DNA of 64,000 nt from Gerris lacustris (taxonomy: Eukaryota > Arthropoda > Insecta > Hemiptera > Gerridae): positions 38,278,205-38,342,204 of the forward strand of contig OX578276.1 of assembly GCA_951217055.1 (NCBI GenBank). Direction: 5' to 3'. Positions 1 through 13,866 of the stretch are shown here, one piece after another. The translations under genes and the position numbers were made by a program. Numbering within the stretch: position 1 is the first letter of the stretch; the number at the start of each line of letters is the position of its first letter. Under the pieces are notes generated by a model. The model worked only from the letters and a program-made list of their open reading frames with translations, ran no database searches and was not told the origin of the DNA.

Positions 1-772
1 TGCATAACGGGGTAATTTTGCATAATCGGAACTTCTAACAATGTTACTGGGCTAAAACTTTAGTAAATTGTTTAATATACTAAAAAATTAAAATTCTGTA
101 AGTTTTGGATCGATAGAGCCAAAATTTACGGCTTAGGCTCAATATTTGTATTTTGCATAACAGGGTAATTTTGCATAATCGGTACTTCTAACAATGCTAC
201 TAGGCTAAAACTTTAGTAAATTGTTTATTAAACTAAAAAATTAAAATTATGTAAGTTTTGGATCGATAGAGCCAAATTTTACGGCTTAGGCTCAGTATTT
301 GTATTTTGCATAACGGGGTAATTTTGCATAATCGGTACTTCTAACAATGCTACTGGGCTAAAACTTTAGTAAATTGTGTAATAAACTAAAAAATTAAAAT
401 TCTGTAAGTTTTAGACCGATAGAGCCAAAATTTACGGGTAAGGCTCAATATTAGTATTTTGCATAATGGGGTAATTTTGCATAATCGGCACTTTTAACAA
501 TGCTACTGGGCTAAAACTTTAGTAAATTGTGTATTAAACTAAAAAATTAAAATTCTGAAAGTTTTAAACCGATAGAGCCAAAATTTACGGCTTAGGCTCA
601 ATATTTGTATTTTGCATAACGGGGTAATTTTGTATAATCGGTACTTCTAACAATGCTACTGGGCTAAAACTTTAGTAAATTGTTTAATAAACTAAAAAAT
701 TAATATTCGGTAAGTTTTGGATCGGTAGAGCCAAAATTAACGGCTTAGGCTCAATTTTAGTATTTTGCATAA
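1..772 (+). repeat. 153-bp satellite, forward-orientation block
   Basis: Five monomers lie head to tail. The landmark TGCATAAC/TGGGGTAATTTTG recurs at 1, 154, 307, 460, 613 and 766, giving an exact 153-bp period. The block starts at the window edge, so the array probably continues to the left. It ends near 772, where the sequence changes to TTGAGTTTGTTGACTGG. The monomer is the reverse complement of the one in the large array at 4603-15446. Confidence 0.95.
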
Positions 773-1892
773 TTGAGTTTGTTGACTGGACTAGTGGTTT
801 TGGTTTATTATTTTGAACTCTTGAAATTTCTTTTTTTTAGAATTGCAACAGAACTATTCTGTACTTGAATAAAAGCTAATTTAATGTGCTACAACTTCAT
901 TTCTTTTGACTTTTCTTGAAAGGGAGAGGTTTTATGACGATATTCGCCCCGAAGCGAGAGCTGTACTTCAATTTTCCATTTTTTGTAAAACACTGCCGAT
1001 TTTTGAAGTGTAATATCTCGGGAACTATTTGATGTACAGAGTTGTCGTTTGACGTAAACTGAATCTTATTATCTTTACTACAACTTCATATGTCATGACT
1101 TTTCTCGTAGGTTAACAGTTTTACACCGATATTCGCCCCGAAACGAGAGCACTACTTTCAATTTCAATTTTTTGAAAATAAACTTAATTTTTTGTGGCAT
1201 ATCTCGGAAACTATTGGACGTACAGAGTTGCCGTTGGACTTAAATTGTAAATTTATTATACTGAAAAAAAGTATGGACAATTAACATCGAACAACGCATA
1301 GTTTACGGTAAATCCCAAAAAAGAGTTCTTTTGCCCCACTAATCCTACTTTATTTTTTATTACCTAACTGTGAGCGCTTTTAACTTAAAAACGGTTGGAG
1401 CTAGAAAAAATGTTTAAAGGCCTATTTTTATTGGCAATTTAATAAGAACAAATTTGTACATAATCATAATTCGCCTAATGTCAATACTTTTCAAGACATG
1501 TGGTAAGAAACAAAAAAAAATCAGCAATGGCCCGGGGGGGGGGGGGGGGGGGGAGCAAGCTTCCTCCCCCAGCAAAATGATCTCCTATGTTGCCTGGACT
1601 ATCAGTATTATTAGGTTTTTTTAAAAAAGTAAAAATGGGAGGGGGGGCAGGGTTTTTTTTTAAAAACCTGGGGGGGGGTTATCAAGCTATAAATCTTGGG
1701 AGGAGGGAAGTATTCAAAAGCGGGTGAAAGAATATAGAACACCCCTTTATTTTAGCTAGTACATTGTGATAAAGAAATCCAGTTTCCCCCCTATTTTCTT
1801 GAAGTGTTAAATTGTAAAAATTTTGAACGCATTTATCTCGAAAACGGTTTTAGTTAGGAAAAAAATGAAAAGGACTATTTTTGTTTAAAATC
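252..1892. repeat. 1.64-kb tandem duplication, copy 1
   Basis: This copy carries the last 3.4 forward satellite monomers plus about 1.1 kb of other sequence. That other part includes two diverged ~186-bp subrepeats marked by ATATTCGCCCCGAA (near 930 and 1120) and TATCTCGG-AACTATT (near 1014 and 1200). It also has a run of 20 G at 1534-1553. Copy 2 follows directly, at an offset of 1641 bp. Confidence 0.92.
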
Positions 1893-3530
1893 TAAGTTTT
1901 GGATCGATAGAGCCAAATTTTACGGCTTAGGCTCAGTATTTGTATTTTGCATAACGGGGTAATTTTGCATAATCGGTACTTCTAACAATGCTACTGGGCT
2001 AAAACTTTAGTAAATTGTGTAATAAACTAAAAAATTAAAATTCTGTAAGTTTTAGACCGATAGAGCCAAAATTTACGGGTAAGGCTCAATATTAGTATTT
2101 TGCATAATGGGGTAATTTTGCATAATCGGCACTTTTAACAATGCTACTGGGCTAAAACTTTAGTAAATTGTGTATTAAACTAAAAAATTAAAATTCTGAA
2201 AGTTTTAAACCGATAGAGCCAAAATTTACGGCTTAGGCTCAATATTTGTATTTTGCATAACGGGGTAATTTTGTATAATCGGTACTTCTAACAATGCTAC
2301 TGGGCTAAAACTTTAGTAAATTGTTTAATAAACTAAAAAATTAATATTCGGTAAGTTTTGGATCGGTAGAGCCAAAATTAACGGCTTAGGCTCAATTTTA
2401 GTATTTTGCATAATTGAGTTTGTTGACTGGACTAGTGGTTTTGGTTTATTATTTTGAACTCTTGAAATTTCTTTTTTTTAGAATTGCAACAGAACTATTC
2501 TGTACTTGAATAAAAGCTAATTTAATGTGCTACAACTTCATTTCTTTTGACTTTTCTTGAAAGGGAGAGGTTTTATGACGATATTCGCCCCGAAGCGAGA
2601 GCTGTACTTCAATTTTCCATTTTTTGTAAAACACTGCCGATTTTTGAAGTGTAATATCTCGGGAACTATTTGATGTACAGAGTTGTCGTTTGACGTAAAC
2701 TGAATCTTATTATCTTTACTACAACTTCATATGTCATGACTTTTCTCGTAGGTTAACAGTTTTACACCGATATTCGCCCCGAAACGAGAGCACTACTTTC
2801 AATTTCAATTTTTTGAAAATAAACTTAATTTTTTGTGGCATATCTCGGAAACTATTGGACGTACAGAGTTGCCGTTGGACTTAAATTGTAAATTTATTAT
2901 ACTGAAAAAAAGTATGGACAATTAACATCGAACAACGCATAGTTTACGGTAAATCCCAAAAAAGAGTTCTTTTGCCCCACTAATCCTACTTTATTTTTTA
3001 TTACCTAACTGTGAGCGCTTTTAACTTAAAAACGGTTGGAGCTAGAAAAAATGTTTAAAGGCCTATTTTTATTGGCAATTTAATAAGAACAAATTTGTAC
3101 ATAATCATAATTCGCCTAATGTCAATACTTTTCAAGACATGTGGTAAGAAACAAAAAAAAATCAGCAATGGCCCGGGGGGGGGGGGGGGGAGCAAGCTTC
3201 CTCCCCCAGCAAAATGATCTCCTATGTTGCCTGGACTATCAGTATTATTAGGTTTTTTTAAAAAAGTAAAAATGGGAGGGGGGGCAGGGTTTTTTTTTAA
3301 AAACCTGGGGGGGGGTTATCAAGCTATAAATCTTGGGAGGAGGGAAGTATTCAAAAGCGGGTGAAAGAATATAGAACACCCCTTTATTTTAGCTAGTACA
3401 TTGTGATAAAGAAATCCAGTTTCCCCCCTATTTTCTTGAAGTGTTAAATTGTAAAAATTTTGAACGCATTTATCTCGAAAACGGTTTTAGTTAGGAAAAA
3501 AATGAAAAGGACTATTTTTGTTTAAAATCT
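1893..3530. repeat. 1.64-kb tandem duplication, copy 2
   Basis: By eye this copy is identical to 252-1892 wherever the two were compared, except that the G run is 16 instead of 20 (3175-3190). That difference accounts for the offset falling from 1641 to 1637. The breakpoints share only TAA. The copy contains 3.4 forward satellite monomers (1893-2412). Confidence 0.92.
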
Positions 3531-3780
3531 AATTTAGAACAAATTGGTAAATAACTACAATTCGCCTAAAGGTAATACTTTACGAGATATTTGTGAAAAA
3601 CCCAAAATGGCCCCTAAAACCCTCAATTTTGGGGTCACTTGCCCCACCCTCGGGGACTTTTAGTACGTTATACTGTAGCGTCTTCCGATCATTTTAAGTT
3701 TTTTTTACAGAACTATATGATTTAATGTTTTTAAATCCCGTTTTTTGGTCTAATTTGACTGGACTAATGGTATTGCTCAC
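3531..3780. other. Non-coding stretch between repeats
   Basis: This stretch resembles a further diverged copy of the sequence at 1440-1500 (AATTCGCCTAA followed by TTTTGCCCCAC-like text). It therefore looks like an older unit of the same non-satellite repeat. No coding potential is seen. Confidence 0.4.
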
Positions 3781-4085
3781 GAGCTTACCGGAGGTAACGG
3801 AAGCTATGTTATCGTTCCGAAGAACGAAAAAAATTTAGGTCTTCGATTTGAAAAATTCGGAGGGAACATTTTTGGTTCCGTGTCGGTCTGTCGTTCAGTT
3901 GTTGGGAACCACCATAACTTAAAAACTACTAGTCCGATTTTAATGAAATTTGGATGGTAGATCATGATTAGCCTATTGATGGTCTCATATAAGTTTCAAC
4001 ATTCTGCGTTCATTTGTTTCTCTTCCACATGCGCACAAACATACATTTATTTATACCTATAGCTTCGAAAGTACTGATGTGATTT
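3781..4085 (+). repeat. Interspersed repeat family B, copy 1
   Basis: The copy begins GAGCTTACCGGAGGTAACGG and continues through a TCTG-rich segment (GTGTCGGTCTGTCGTTCAG), ending near ACACATACATTTATTT. The same sequence order appears at 24470-24760, and in reverse complement at 26225-26537. It is a dispersed element of unknown class. No ORF is seen. Confidence 0.8.
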
Positions 4086-4602
4086 GTATGAAAATTTTAT
4101 AGTTTATAGAAAGTAGCGTGCAGTAGCCCTACATTAATTTGAAGAAACACCAATATGCGTTACTAAAAAGAACACCAAAAAGTTACAGGAAATGTCTCAC
4201 TGTCTTGCAGACTCGTATGCAAGCTTTTCATATAATCCATGCGTTGATATTAATACTTCAGAGCAAAGAGAGGATCTTGCAAGATCTAAGCCAGTAGTAA
4301 GAAATCAGGTTAGCAGCTTTTTAGAACTACATCTCCTTTTGCAAGGTTCGATGTATAATTGACTGAACCTGACACATGAAAGTAAAATAGATAATACAAA
4401 AAAACAAAACAATAAATACAAATAAATTGTATGAACATTTCTTATGCTACCTTACTGCAATATAAACATTTTATATTATTCAATGTATACATAAATATTA
4501 TTTCCTAAATTCCCAAATAGTTATTTACGCAACCGCAACAAGGGAGAGAAGTATGTTTTCCTGCTCGAGGTTAAGTTTTCTACTGAGGCATCGCCGAAGT
4601 TT
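4086..4602. other. AT-rich spacer before the main satellite array
   Basis: No gene or known repeat is recognised. It contains one perfect 14-bp palindrome, GATCTTGCAAGATC, at 4273-4286. Confidence 0.4.
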
Positions 4603-6529
4603 TTAGTTTAATAAACAATTTACTAAAGTTTTAGCCCAGTAGCATTGTTAGAAGTACCGATAATGCAAAATTACCCCGTTATGCAAAATACTAATATTGA
4701 TCCTAAGCCGTAAATTTTGGCTCTATCGATCCAAAACTTACAGAATTTTAATTTTTTAGTTTAATAAACAATGTACTAAAGTTTTAGCCCAGTAGCAATG
4801 TTAGAAGTACTGATTATGCAAAATTACCCCGTTATGCAAAATACTAATATTGAGCCTAAGCCGTAAATTTTGGCTCTATCGATCTAAAACTTACTGAATT
4901 TTATTTTTTTAGTTTAATACACAATTTACTAAAGTTATAGCCCCGTAGCATTGTTAGAAGTACCGATTATGCAAAATTACCCCGTTATGCAAAATACAAA
5001 TATTGAACCTAAGCCGTAAAGTTTGGCTCCATCGGTCTAAAACACACAGAATTTTAATTTTTTAGTATAATAATCAATTTTGCAAAGTTTTAGCCCCACA
5101 GCATTGTTAAAAGTGCCGATTATGCAAAATTACCCCGTTATGCAAAATACAAATATTGAGCCTAAGCCGTAAATTTTGGCTCTATCGGTTTAAAACTTTC
5201 AGAATTTTAATTTTTTAGTTTAATACACAATTTACTAAAGTTTTAGCCCAGTAGCATTGTTAAAAGTGCCGATTATGCAAAATTACCCCGTTATGCAAAA
5301 TACTAATATTGAGCCTTACCCGTAAATTTAGGCTCTATCGGTCTAAAACTTACAGAATTTTAATTTTTTAGTTTATTACACAATTTACTAAAGTTTTAGC
5401 CCAGTAGCATTGTTAGAAGTACCGATTATGCAAAATTACCCCGTTATGCAAAATACAAATATTGAGCCTAAGCCGTAAATTTTGGTTCTATCGGTCTGAA
5501 ACACACAGAATTTTAATTTTTTAGTATAATAATCAATTTTGCAAAGTTTTATCCCCGTAGCATTGTTAAAAGTGCCGATTATGCAAAATTACCCCGTTAT
5601 GCAAAATACAAATATTGAGCCTAAGCCGTAAATTTTGGCTCTATCGGTCTAAAACTTACAGAATTTTAATATTTTAGTTTAATACACAATTTACTAAAGT
5701 TTTAGCCCAGTAGCATTGTTAGAAGTACCGATTATGCAAAATTACCCCGTTATGCAAAATACAAATATTGAGCCTAAGCCGTAAATTTTGGCTCCATCGG
5801 TCTGAAACACACAGAATTTTAATTTTTTAGTATAATAATCAATTTTGCAAAGTTTTAGCCCCGTAGCATTGTTAAAAGTGCCGATTATGCAAAATTACCC
5901 CGTTATGCAAAATACAAATATTGAGCCTAAGCCGTAAATTTTGGCTCTATCGGTCTAAAACGTACAGAATTTTATTATTTTAGTTTAATACACAATTTAC
6001 TAAAGTTTTAGCCCAGTAGCATTGTTAGAAGTACCGATTATGCAAAATTACCCCGTTATGCAAAATACAAATATTGAGCCTAAGCCGTAAATTTTGGCTC
6101 CATCGGTCTAAAACACACAGAATTTTAATTTTTTAGTTTAATACACAATTTACTAAAGTTTTAGCCCCGTAGCATTGTTAGAAGTGCCGATTATGCAAAA
6201 TTACCCCGTTATGCAAAATAGTAATATTGAGCCTAAGCCGTAAATTTTGGCTCTATCGATCTAAAGCTTACGGAATTTTAATTTTTTAGTTTAATACACA
6301 ATTTACTAAAGTTTTAGCCCCGTAGCATTGTTAAAAGTGCCGATTATGCAAAATTACCCCGTTATGCAAAATACAAATATTGAGCCTAAGCCGTAAATTT
6401 TGGCTCTATCGGTCTAAAACTTACAGAATATTAATTTTTTAGTATAATAATCAATTTTGCAAAGTTTTAGCCCCGTAGCATTGTTAGAAGTACCGATTAT
6501 GCAAAATTACCCCGTTATGCAAAATACAA

Positions 6530-9500
6530 ATATTGAGCCTAAGCCGTAAATTTTGGCTCAATCGGTTTAAAACTTTCAGAATTTTAATTTTTTAGTTTAA
6601 TACACAATTTACTAAAGTTTTAGCCCAGTAGCATTGTTAAAAGTGCCGATTATGCAAAATTACCCCGTTATGCAAAATACTAATATTGAGCCTTACCCGT
6701 AAATTTTGGCTCTATCGGTCTAAAACTTACAGAATTTTAATTTTTTAGTTTATTACACAATTTACTAAAGTTTTAGCCCAGTAGCATTGTTAGAAGTACC
6801 GATTATGCAAAATTACCCCGTTATGCAAAATACAAATATTGAGCCTAAGCCGTAAATTTTGGTTCTATCGGTCTGAAACACACAGAATTTTAATTTTTTA
6901 GTATAATAATCAATTTTGCAAAGTTTTATCTCCGTAGCATTGTTAAAAGTGCCGATTATGCAAAATTACCCCGTTATGCAAAATACAAATATTGAGCCTA
7001 AGCCGTAAATTTTGGCTCTATCGGTCTAAAACTTACAGAATTTTAATATTTTAGTTTAATACACAATTTACTAAAGTTTTAGCCCAGTAGCATTGTTAGA
7101 AGTACCGATTATGCAAAATTACCCCGTTATGCAAAATACAAATATTGAGCCTAAGCCGTAAATTTTGGCTCCATCGGTCTGAAACACACAGAATTTTAAT
7201 TTTTTAGTATAATAATCAATTTTGCAAAGTTTTAGCCCCGTAGCATTGTTAGAAGTGCCGATTATGCAAAATTACCCCGTTATGCAAAATAGTAATATTG
7301 AGCCTAAGCCGTAAATTTTGGCTCTATCGATCTAAAGCTTACGGAATTTTAATTTTTTAGTTTAATACACAATTTACTAAAGTTTTAGCCCCGTAGCATT
7401 GTTAAAAGTGCCGATTATGCAAAATTACCCCGTTATGCAAAATACAAATATTGAGCCTAAGCCGTAAATTTTGGTTCTATCGGTCTGAAACACACAGAAT
7501 TTTAATTTTTTAGTATAATAATCAATTTTGCAAAGTTTTATCCCCGTAGCATTGTTAAAAGTGCCGATTATGCAAAATTACCCCGTTATGCAAAATACAA
7601 ATATTGAGCCTAAGCCGTAAATTTTGGCTCTATCGGTCTAAAACTTACAGAATTTTAATATTTTAGTTTAATACACAATTTACTAAAGTTTTAGCCCAGT
7701 AGCATTGTTAGAAGTACCGATTAAACAAAATTACCCCGTTATGCAAAATACAAATATTGAGCCTAAGCCGTAAATTTTGGCTCCATCGGTCTGAAACACA
7801 CAGAATTTTAATTTTTTAGTATAATAATCAATTTTGCAAAGTTTTAGCCCCGTAGCATTGTTAAAAGTGCCGATTATGCAAAATTACCCCGTTATGCAAA
7901 ATACAAATATTGAGCCTAAGCCGTAAATTTTGGCTCTATCGGTCTAAAACGTACAGAATTTTATTATTTTAGTTTAATACACAATTTACTAAAGTTTTAG
8001 CCCAGTAGCATTGTTAGAAGTACCGATTATGCAAAATTACCCCGTTATGCAAAATACAAATATTGAGCCTAAGCCGTAAATTTTGGCTCCATCGGTCTAA
8101 AACACACAGAATTTTAATTTTTTAGTTTAATACACAATTTACTAAAGTTTTAGCCCCGTAGCATTGTTAGAAGTGCCGATTATGCAAAATTACCCCGTTA
8201 TGCAAAATAGTAATATTGAGCCTAAGCCGTAAATTTTGGCTCTATCGATCTAAAGCTTACGGAATTTTAATTTTTTAGTTTAATACACAATTTACTAAAG
8301 TTTTAGCCCCGTAGCATTGTTAAAAGTGCCGATTATGCAAAATTACCCCGTTATGCAAAATACAAATATTGAGCCTAAGCCGTAAATTTTGGCTCTATCG
8401 GTCTAAAACTTACAGAATATTAATTTTTTAGTATAATAATCAATTTTGCAAAGTTTTAGCCCCGTAGCATTGTTAGAAGTACCGATTATGCAAAATTACC
8501 CCGTTATGCAAAATACAAATATTGAGCCTAAGCCGTAAATTTTGGCTCAATCGGTTTAAAACTTTCAGAATTTTAATTTTTTAGTTTAATACACAATTTA
8601 CTAAAGTTTTAGCCCAGTAGCATTGTTAAAAGTGCCGATTATGCAAAATTACCCCGTTATGCAAAATACTAATATTGAGCCTTACCCGTAAATTTTGGCT
8701 CTATCGGTCTAAAACTTACAGAATTTTAATTTTTTAGTTTATTACACAATTTACTAAAGTTTTAGCCCAGTAGCATTGTTAGAAGTACCGATTATGCAAA
8801 ATTACCCCGTTATGCAAAATACAAATATTGAGCCTAAGCCGTAAATTTTGGTTCTATCGGTCTGAAACACACAGAATTTTAATTTTTTAGTATAATAATC
8901 AATTTTGCAAAGTTTTATCTCCGTAGCATTGTTAAAAGTGCCGATTATGCAAAATTACCCCGTTATGCAAAATACAAATATTGAGCCTAAGCCGTAAATT
9001 TTGGCTCTATCGGTCTAAAACTTACAGAATTTTAATATTTTAGTTTAATACACAATTTACTAAAGTTTTAGCCCAGTAGCATTGTTAGAAGTACCGATTA
9101 TGCAAAATTACCCCGTTATGCAAAATACAAATATTGAGCCTAAGCCGTAAATTTTGGCTCCATCGGTCTGAAACACACAGAATTTTAATTTTTTAGTATA
9201 ATAATCAATTTTGCAAAGTTTTAGCCCCGTAGCATTGTTAGAAGTGCCGATTATGCAAAATTACCCCGTTATGCAAAATAGTAATATTGAGCCTAAGCCG
9301 TAAATTTTGGCTCTATCGATCTAAAGCTTACGGAATTTTAATTTTTTAGTTTAATACACAATTTACTAAAGTTTTAGCCCCGTAGCATTGTTAAAAGTGC
9401 CGATTATGCAAAATTACCCCGTTATGCAAAATACAAATATTGAGCCTAAGCCGTAAATTTTGGTTCTATCGGTCTGAAACACACAGAATTTTAATTTTTT

Positions 9501-10508
9501 AGTATAATAATCAATTTTGCAAAGTTTTATCCCCGTAGCATTGTTAAAAGTGCCGATTATGCAAAATTACCCCGTTATGCAAAATACAAATATTGAGCCT
9601 AAGCCGTAAATTTTGGCTCTATCGGTCTAAAACTTACAGAATTTTAATATTTTAGTTTAATACACAATTTACTAAAGTTTTAGCCCAGTAGCATTGTTAG
9701 AAGTACCGATTAAACAAAATTACCCCGTTATGCAAAATACAAATATTGAGCCTAAGCCGTAAATTTTGGCTCCATCGGTCTGAAACACACAGAATTTTAA
9801 TTTTTTAGTATAATAATCAATTTTGCAAAGTTTTAGCCCCGTAGCATTGTTAAAAGTGCCGATTATGCAAAATTACCCCGTTATGCAAAATACAAATATT
9901 GAGCCTAAGCCGTAAATTTTGGCTCTATCGGTCTAAAACGTACAGAATTTTATTATTTTAGTTTAATACACAATTTACTAAAGTTTTAGCCCAGTAGCAT
10001 TGTTAGAAGTACCGATTATGCAAAATTACCCCGTTATGCAAAATACAAATATTGAGCCTAAGCCGTAAATTTTGGCTCCATCGGTCTAAAACACACAGAA
10101 TTTTAATTTTTTAGTTTAATACACAATTTACTAAAGTTTTAGCCCCGTAGCATTGTTAGAAGTGCCGATTATGCAAAATTACCCCGTTATGCAAAATAGT
10201 AATATTGAGCCTAAGCCGTAAATTTTGGCTCTATCGATCTAAAGCTTACGGAATTTTAATTTTTTAGTTTAATACACAATTTACTAAAGTTTTAGCCCCG
10301 TAGCATTGTTAAAAGTGCCGATTATGCAAAATTACCCCGTTATGCAAAATACAAATATTGAGCCTAAGCCGTAAATTTTGGCTCTATCGGTCTAAAACTT
10401 ACAGAATATTAATTTTTTAGTATAATAATCAATTTTGCAAAGTTTTAGCCCCGTAGCATTGTTAGAAGTACCGATTATGCAAAATTACCCCGTTATGCAA
10501 AATACAAA
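6530..10508 (-). repeat. 13-monomer higher-order repeat, two copies
   Basis: Rare variants recur exactly 1,989 bp (13 x 153) apart. GATTAAACAAAAT is at 7719 and 9708, GAGCCTTACCCG at 6688 and 8677, GGCTCAATCGGTTTAAAAC at 6554 and 8543, and CGTACAGAATTTTATTATTT at 7950 and 9939. The copies are approximately 6530-8518 and 8519-10507. A related 9-monomer step (1,377 bp) links 5311 to 6688. Confidence 0.9.
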
Positions 10509-13500
10509 TATTGAGCCTAAGCCGTAAATTTTGGTTCAATCGGTCTAAAACACACAGAATTATAATTTTTTAGTATAATAATCAATTTTGCAAAGTTTTA
10601 TCCCCGTAGCATTGTTAAAAGTGCCGATTATGCAAAATTACCCCGTTATGCAAAATACAAATATTGAGCCTAAGCCGTAAATTTTGGCTTTATCGGTCTA
10701 AAACTTACAGAATTTTAATATTTTAGTTTAATACACAATTTACTAAAGTTTTAGCCCAGTAGCAATGTTAGAAGTACTGATTATGCAAAATTACCCCGTT
10801 ATGCAAAATACTAATATTGAGCCTAAGCCGTAAATTTTGGCTCTATCGATCTAAAACTTACTGAATTTTAATTTTTTAGTTTAATAAACAATTTACTAAA
10901 GTTATAGCCCCGTAGCATTGTTAGAAGTACCGATTATGCAAAATTACCCCGTTATGCAAAATACAAATATTGAGCCTAAGCCGTAAATTTTGGCTCCATC
11001 GGTCTAAAACACACAGAATTTTAATTTTTTAGTATAATAATCAATTTTGCAAAGTTTTAGCCCCGTAGCATTGTTAAAAGTGCCGATTATGCAAAATTAC
11101 CCCGTTATGCAAAATACAAATATTGAGCCTAAGCCGTAAATTTTGGCTCAATCGGTTTAAAACTTTCAGAATTTTAATTTTTTAGTTTAATACACAATTT
11201 ACTAAAGTTTTAGCCCAGTAGCATTGTTAAAAGTGCCGATTATGCAAAATTACCCCGTTATGCAAAATACTAATATTGAGCCTTACCCGTAAATTTTGGC
11301 TCTATCGGTCTAAAACTTACAGAATTTTAATTTTTTAGTTTATTACACAATTTACTAAAGTTTTAGCCCAGTAGCATTGTTAGAAGTACCGATTATGCAA
11401 AATTACCCCGTTATGCAAAATACAAATATTGAGCCTAAGCCGTAAATTTTGGTTCTATCGGTCTGAAACACACAGAATTTTAATTTTTTAGTATAATAAT
11501 CAATTTTGCAAAGTTTTATCTCCGTAGCATTGTTAAAAGTGCCGATTATGCAAAATTACCCCGTTATGCAAAATACAAATATTGAGCCTAAGCCGTAAAT
11601 TTTGGCTCTATCGGTCTAAAACTTACAGAATTTTAATATTTTAGTTTAATACACAATTTACTAAAGTTTTAGCCCAGTAGCATTGTTAGAAGTACCGATT
11701 ATGCAAAATTACCCCGTTATGCAAAATACAAATATTGAGCCTAAGCCGTAAATTTTGGCTCCATCGGTCTGAAACACACAGAATTTTAATTTTTTAGTAT
11801 AATAATCAATTTTGCAAAGTTTTAGCCCCGTAGCATTGTTAGAAGTGCCGATTATGCAAAATTACCCCGTTATGCAAAATAGTAATATTGAGCCTAAGCC
11901 GTAAATTTTGGCTCTATCGATCTAAAGCTTACGGAATTTTAATTTTTTAGTTTAATACACAATTTACTAAAGTTTTAGCCCCGTAGCATTGTTAAAAGTG
12001 CCGATTATGCAAAATTACCCCGTTATGCAAAATACAAATATTGAGCCTAAGCCGTAAATTTTGGCTCTATCGGTCTAAAACTTACAGAATATTAATTTTT
12101 TAGTATAATAATCAATTTTGCAAAGTTTTAGCCCTGTAGCATTGTTAGAAGTACCGATTATGCAAAATTACCCCGTTATGCAAAATACAAATATTGAGCC
12201 TAAGCCGTAAATTTTGGTTCAATCGGTCTAAAACACACAGAATTATAATTTTTTAGTATAATAATCAATTTTGCAAAGTTTTATCCCCGTAGCATTGTTA
12301 AAAGTGCCGATTATGCAAAATTACCCCGTTATGCAAAATACAAATATTGAGCCTAAGCCGTAAATTTTGGCTTTATCGGTCTAAAACTTACAGAATTTTA
12401 ATATTTTAGTTTAATACACAATTTACTAAAGTTTTAGCCCAGTAGCAATGTTAGAAGTACTGATTATGCAAAATTACCCCGTTATGCAAAATACTAATAT
12501 TGAGCCTAAGCCGTAAATTTTGGCTCTATCGATCTAAAACTTACTGAATTTTAATTTTTTAGTTTAATAAACAATTTACTAAAGTTATAGCCCCGTAGCA
12601 TTGTTAGAAGTACCGATTATGCAAAATTACCCCGTTATGCAAAATACAAATATTGAGCCTAAGCCGTAAATTTTGGCTCCATCGGTCTAAAACACACAGA
12701 ATTTTAATTTTTTAGTATAATAATCAATTTTGCAAAGTTTTAGCCCCGTAGCATTGTTAAAAGTGCCGATTATGCAAAATTACCCCGTTATGCAAAATAC
12801 AAATATTGAGCCTAAGCCGTAAATTTTGGCTCAATCGGTTTAAAACTTTCAGAATTTTAATTTTTTAGTTTAATACACAATTTACTAAAGTTTTAGCCCA
12901 GTAGCATTGTTAAAAGTGCCGATTATGCAAAATTACCCCGTTATGCAAAATACTAATATTGAGCCTTACCCGTAAATTTTGGCTCTATCGGTCTAAAACT
13001 TACAGAATTTTAATTTTTTAGTTTATTACACAATTTACTAAAGTTTTAGCCCAGTAGCATTGTTAGAAGTACCGATTATGCAAAATTACCCCGTTATGCA
13101 AAATACAAATATTGAGCCTAAGCCGTAAATTTTGGTTCTATCGGTCTGAAACACACAGAATTTTAATTTTTTAGTATAATAATCAATTTTGCAAAGTTTT
13201 ATCTCCGTAGCATTGTTAAAAGTGCCGATTATGCAAAATTACCCCGTTATGCAAAATACAAATATTGAGCCTAAGCCGTAAATTTTGGCTCTATCGGTCT
13301 AAAACTTACAGAATTTTAATATTTTAGTTTAATACACAATTTACTAAAGTTTTAGCCCAGTAGCATTGTTAGAAGTACCGATTATGCAAAATTACCCCGT
13401 TATGCAAAATACAAATATTGAGCCTAAGCCGTAAATTTTGGCTCCATCGGTCTGAAACACCCAGAATTTTAATTTTTTAGTATGATAATCAATTTTGCAA

Positions 13501-13866
13501 AGTTTTAGCCCCGTAGCATTGTTAGAAGTGCCGATTATGCAAAATTACCCCGTTATGCAAAATAGTAATATTGAGCCTAAGCCGTAAATTTTGGCTCTAT
13601 CGATCTAAAGCTTACGGAATTTTAATTTTTTAGTTTAATACACAATTTACTAAAGTTTTAGCCCCGTAGCATTGTTAAAAGTGCCGATTATGCAAAATTA
13701 CCCCGTTATGCAAAATACAAATATTGAGCCTAAGCCGTAAATTTTGGCTCTATCGGTCTAAAACTTACAGAATATTAATTTTTTAGTATAATAATCAATT
13801 TTGCAAAGTTTTAGCCCCGTAGCATTGTTAGAAGTACCGATTATGCAAAATTACCCCGTTATGCAA
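10509..13866 (-). repeat. 11-monomer higher-order repeat, two copies
   Basis: Variants recur 1,683 bp (11 x 153) apart. TTGGTTCAATCGG is at 10531 and 12214, GAGCCTTACCCG at 11278 and 12961, and GGCTCAATCGGTTT near 11145 and 12828. The copies are roughly 10509-12191 and 12192-13866. They differ only at scattered sites, for example CTGTAGC for CCGTAGC near 12134. Confidence 0.9.

Noticed and set aside
1534..1553. G homopolymers (also near 18584, 19467, 26749, 28794 and 33902) as possible quadruplex control sites
   Set aside because: They sit inside transposons and duplicated repeats and vary in length between copies. Slippage or sequencing error explains them.
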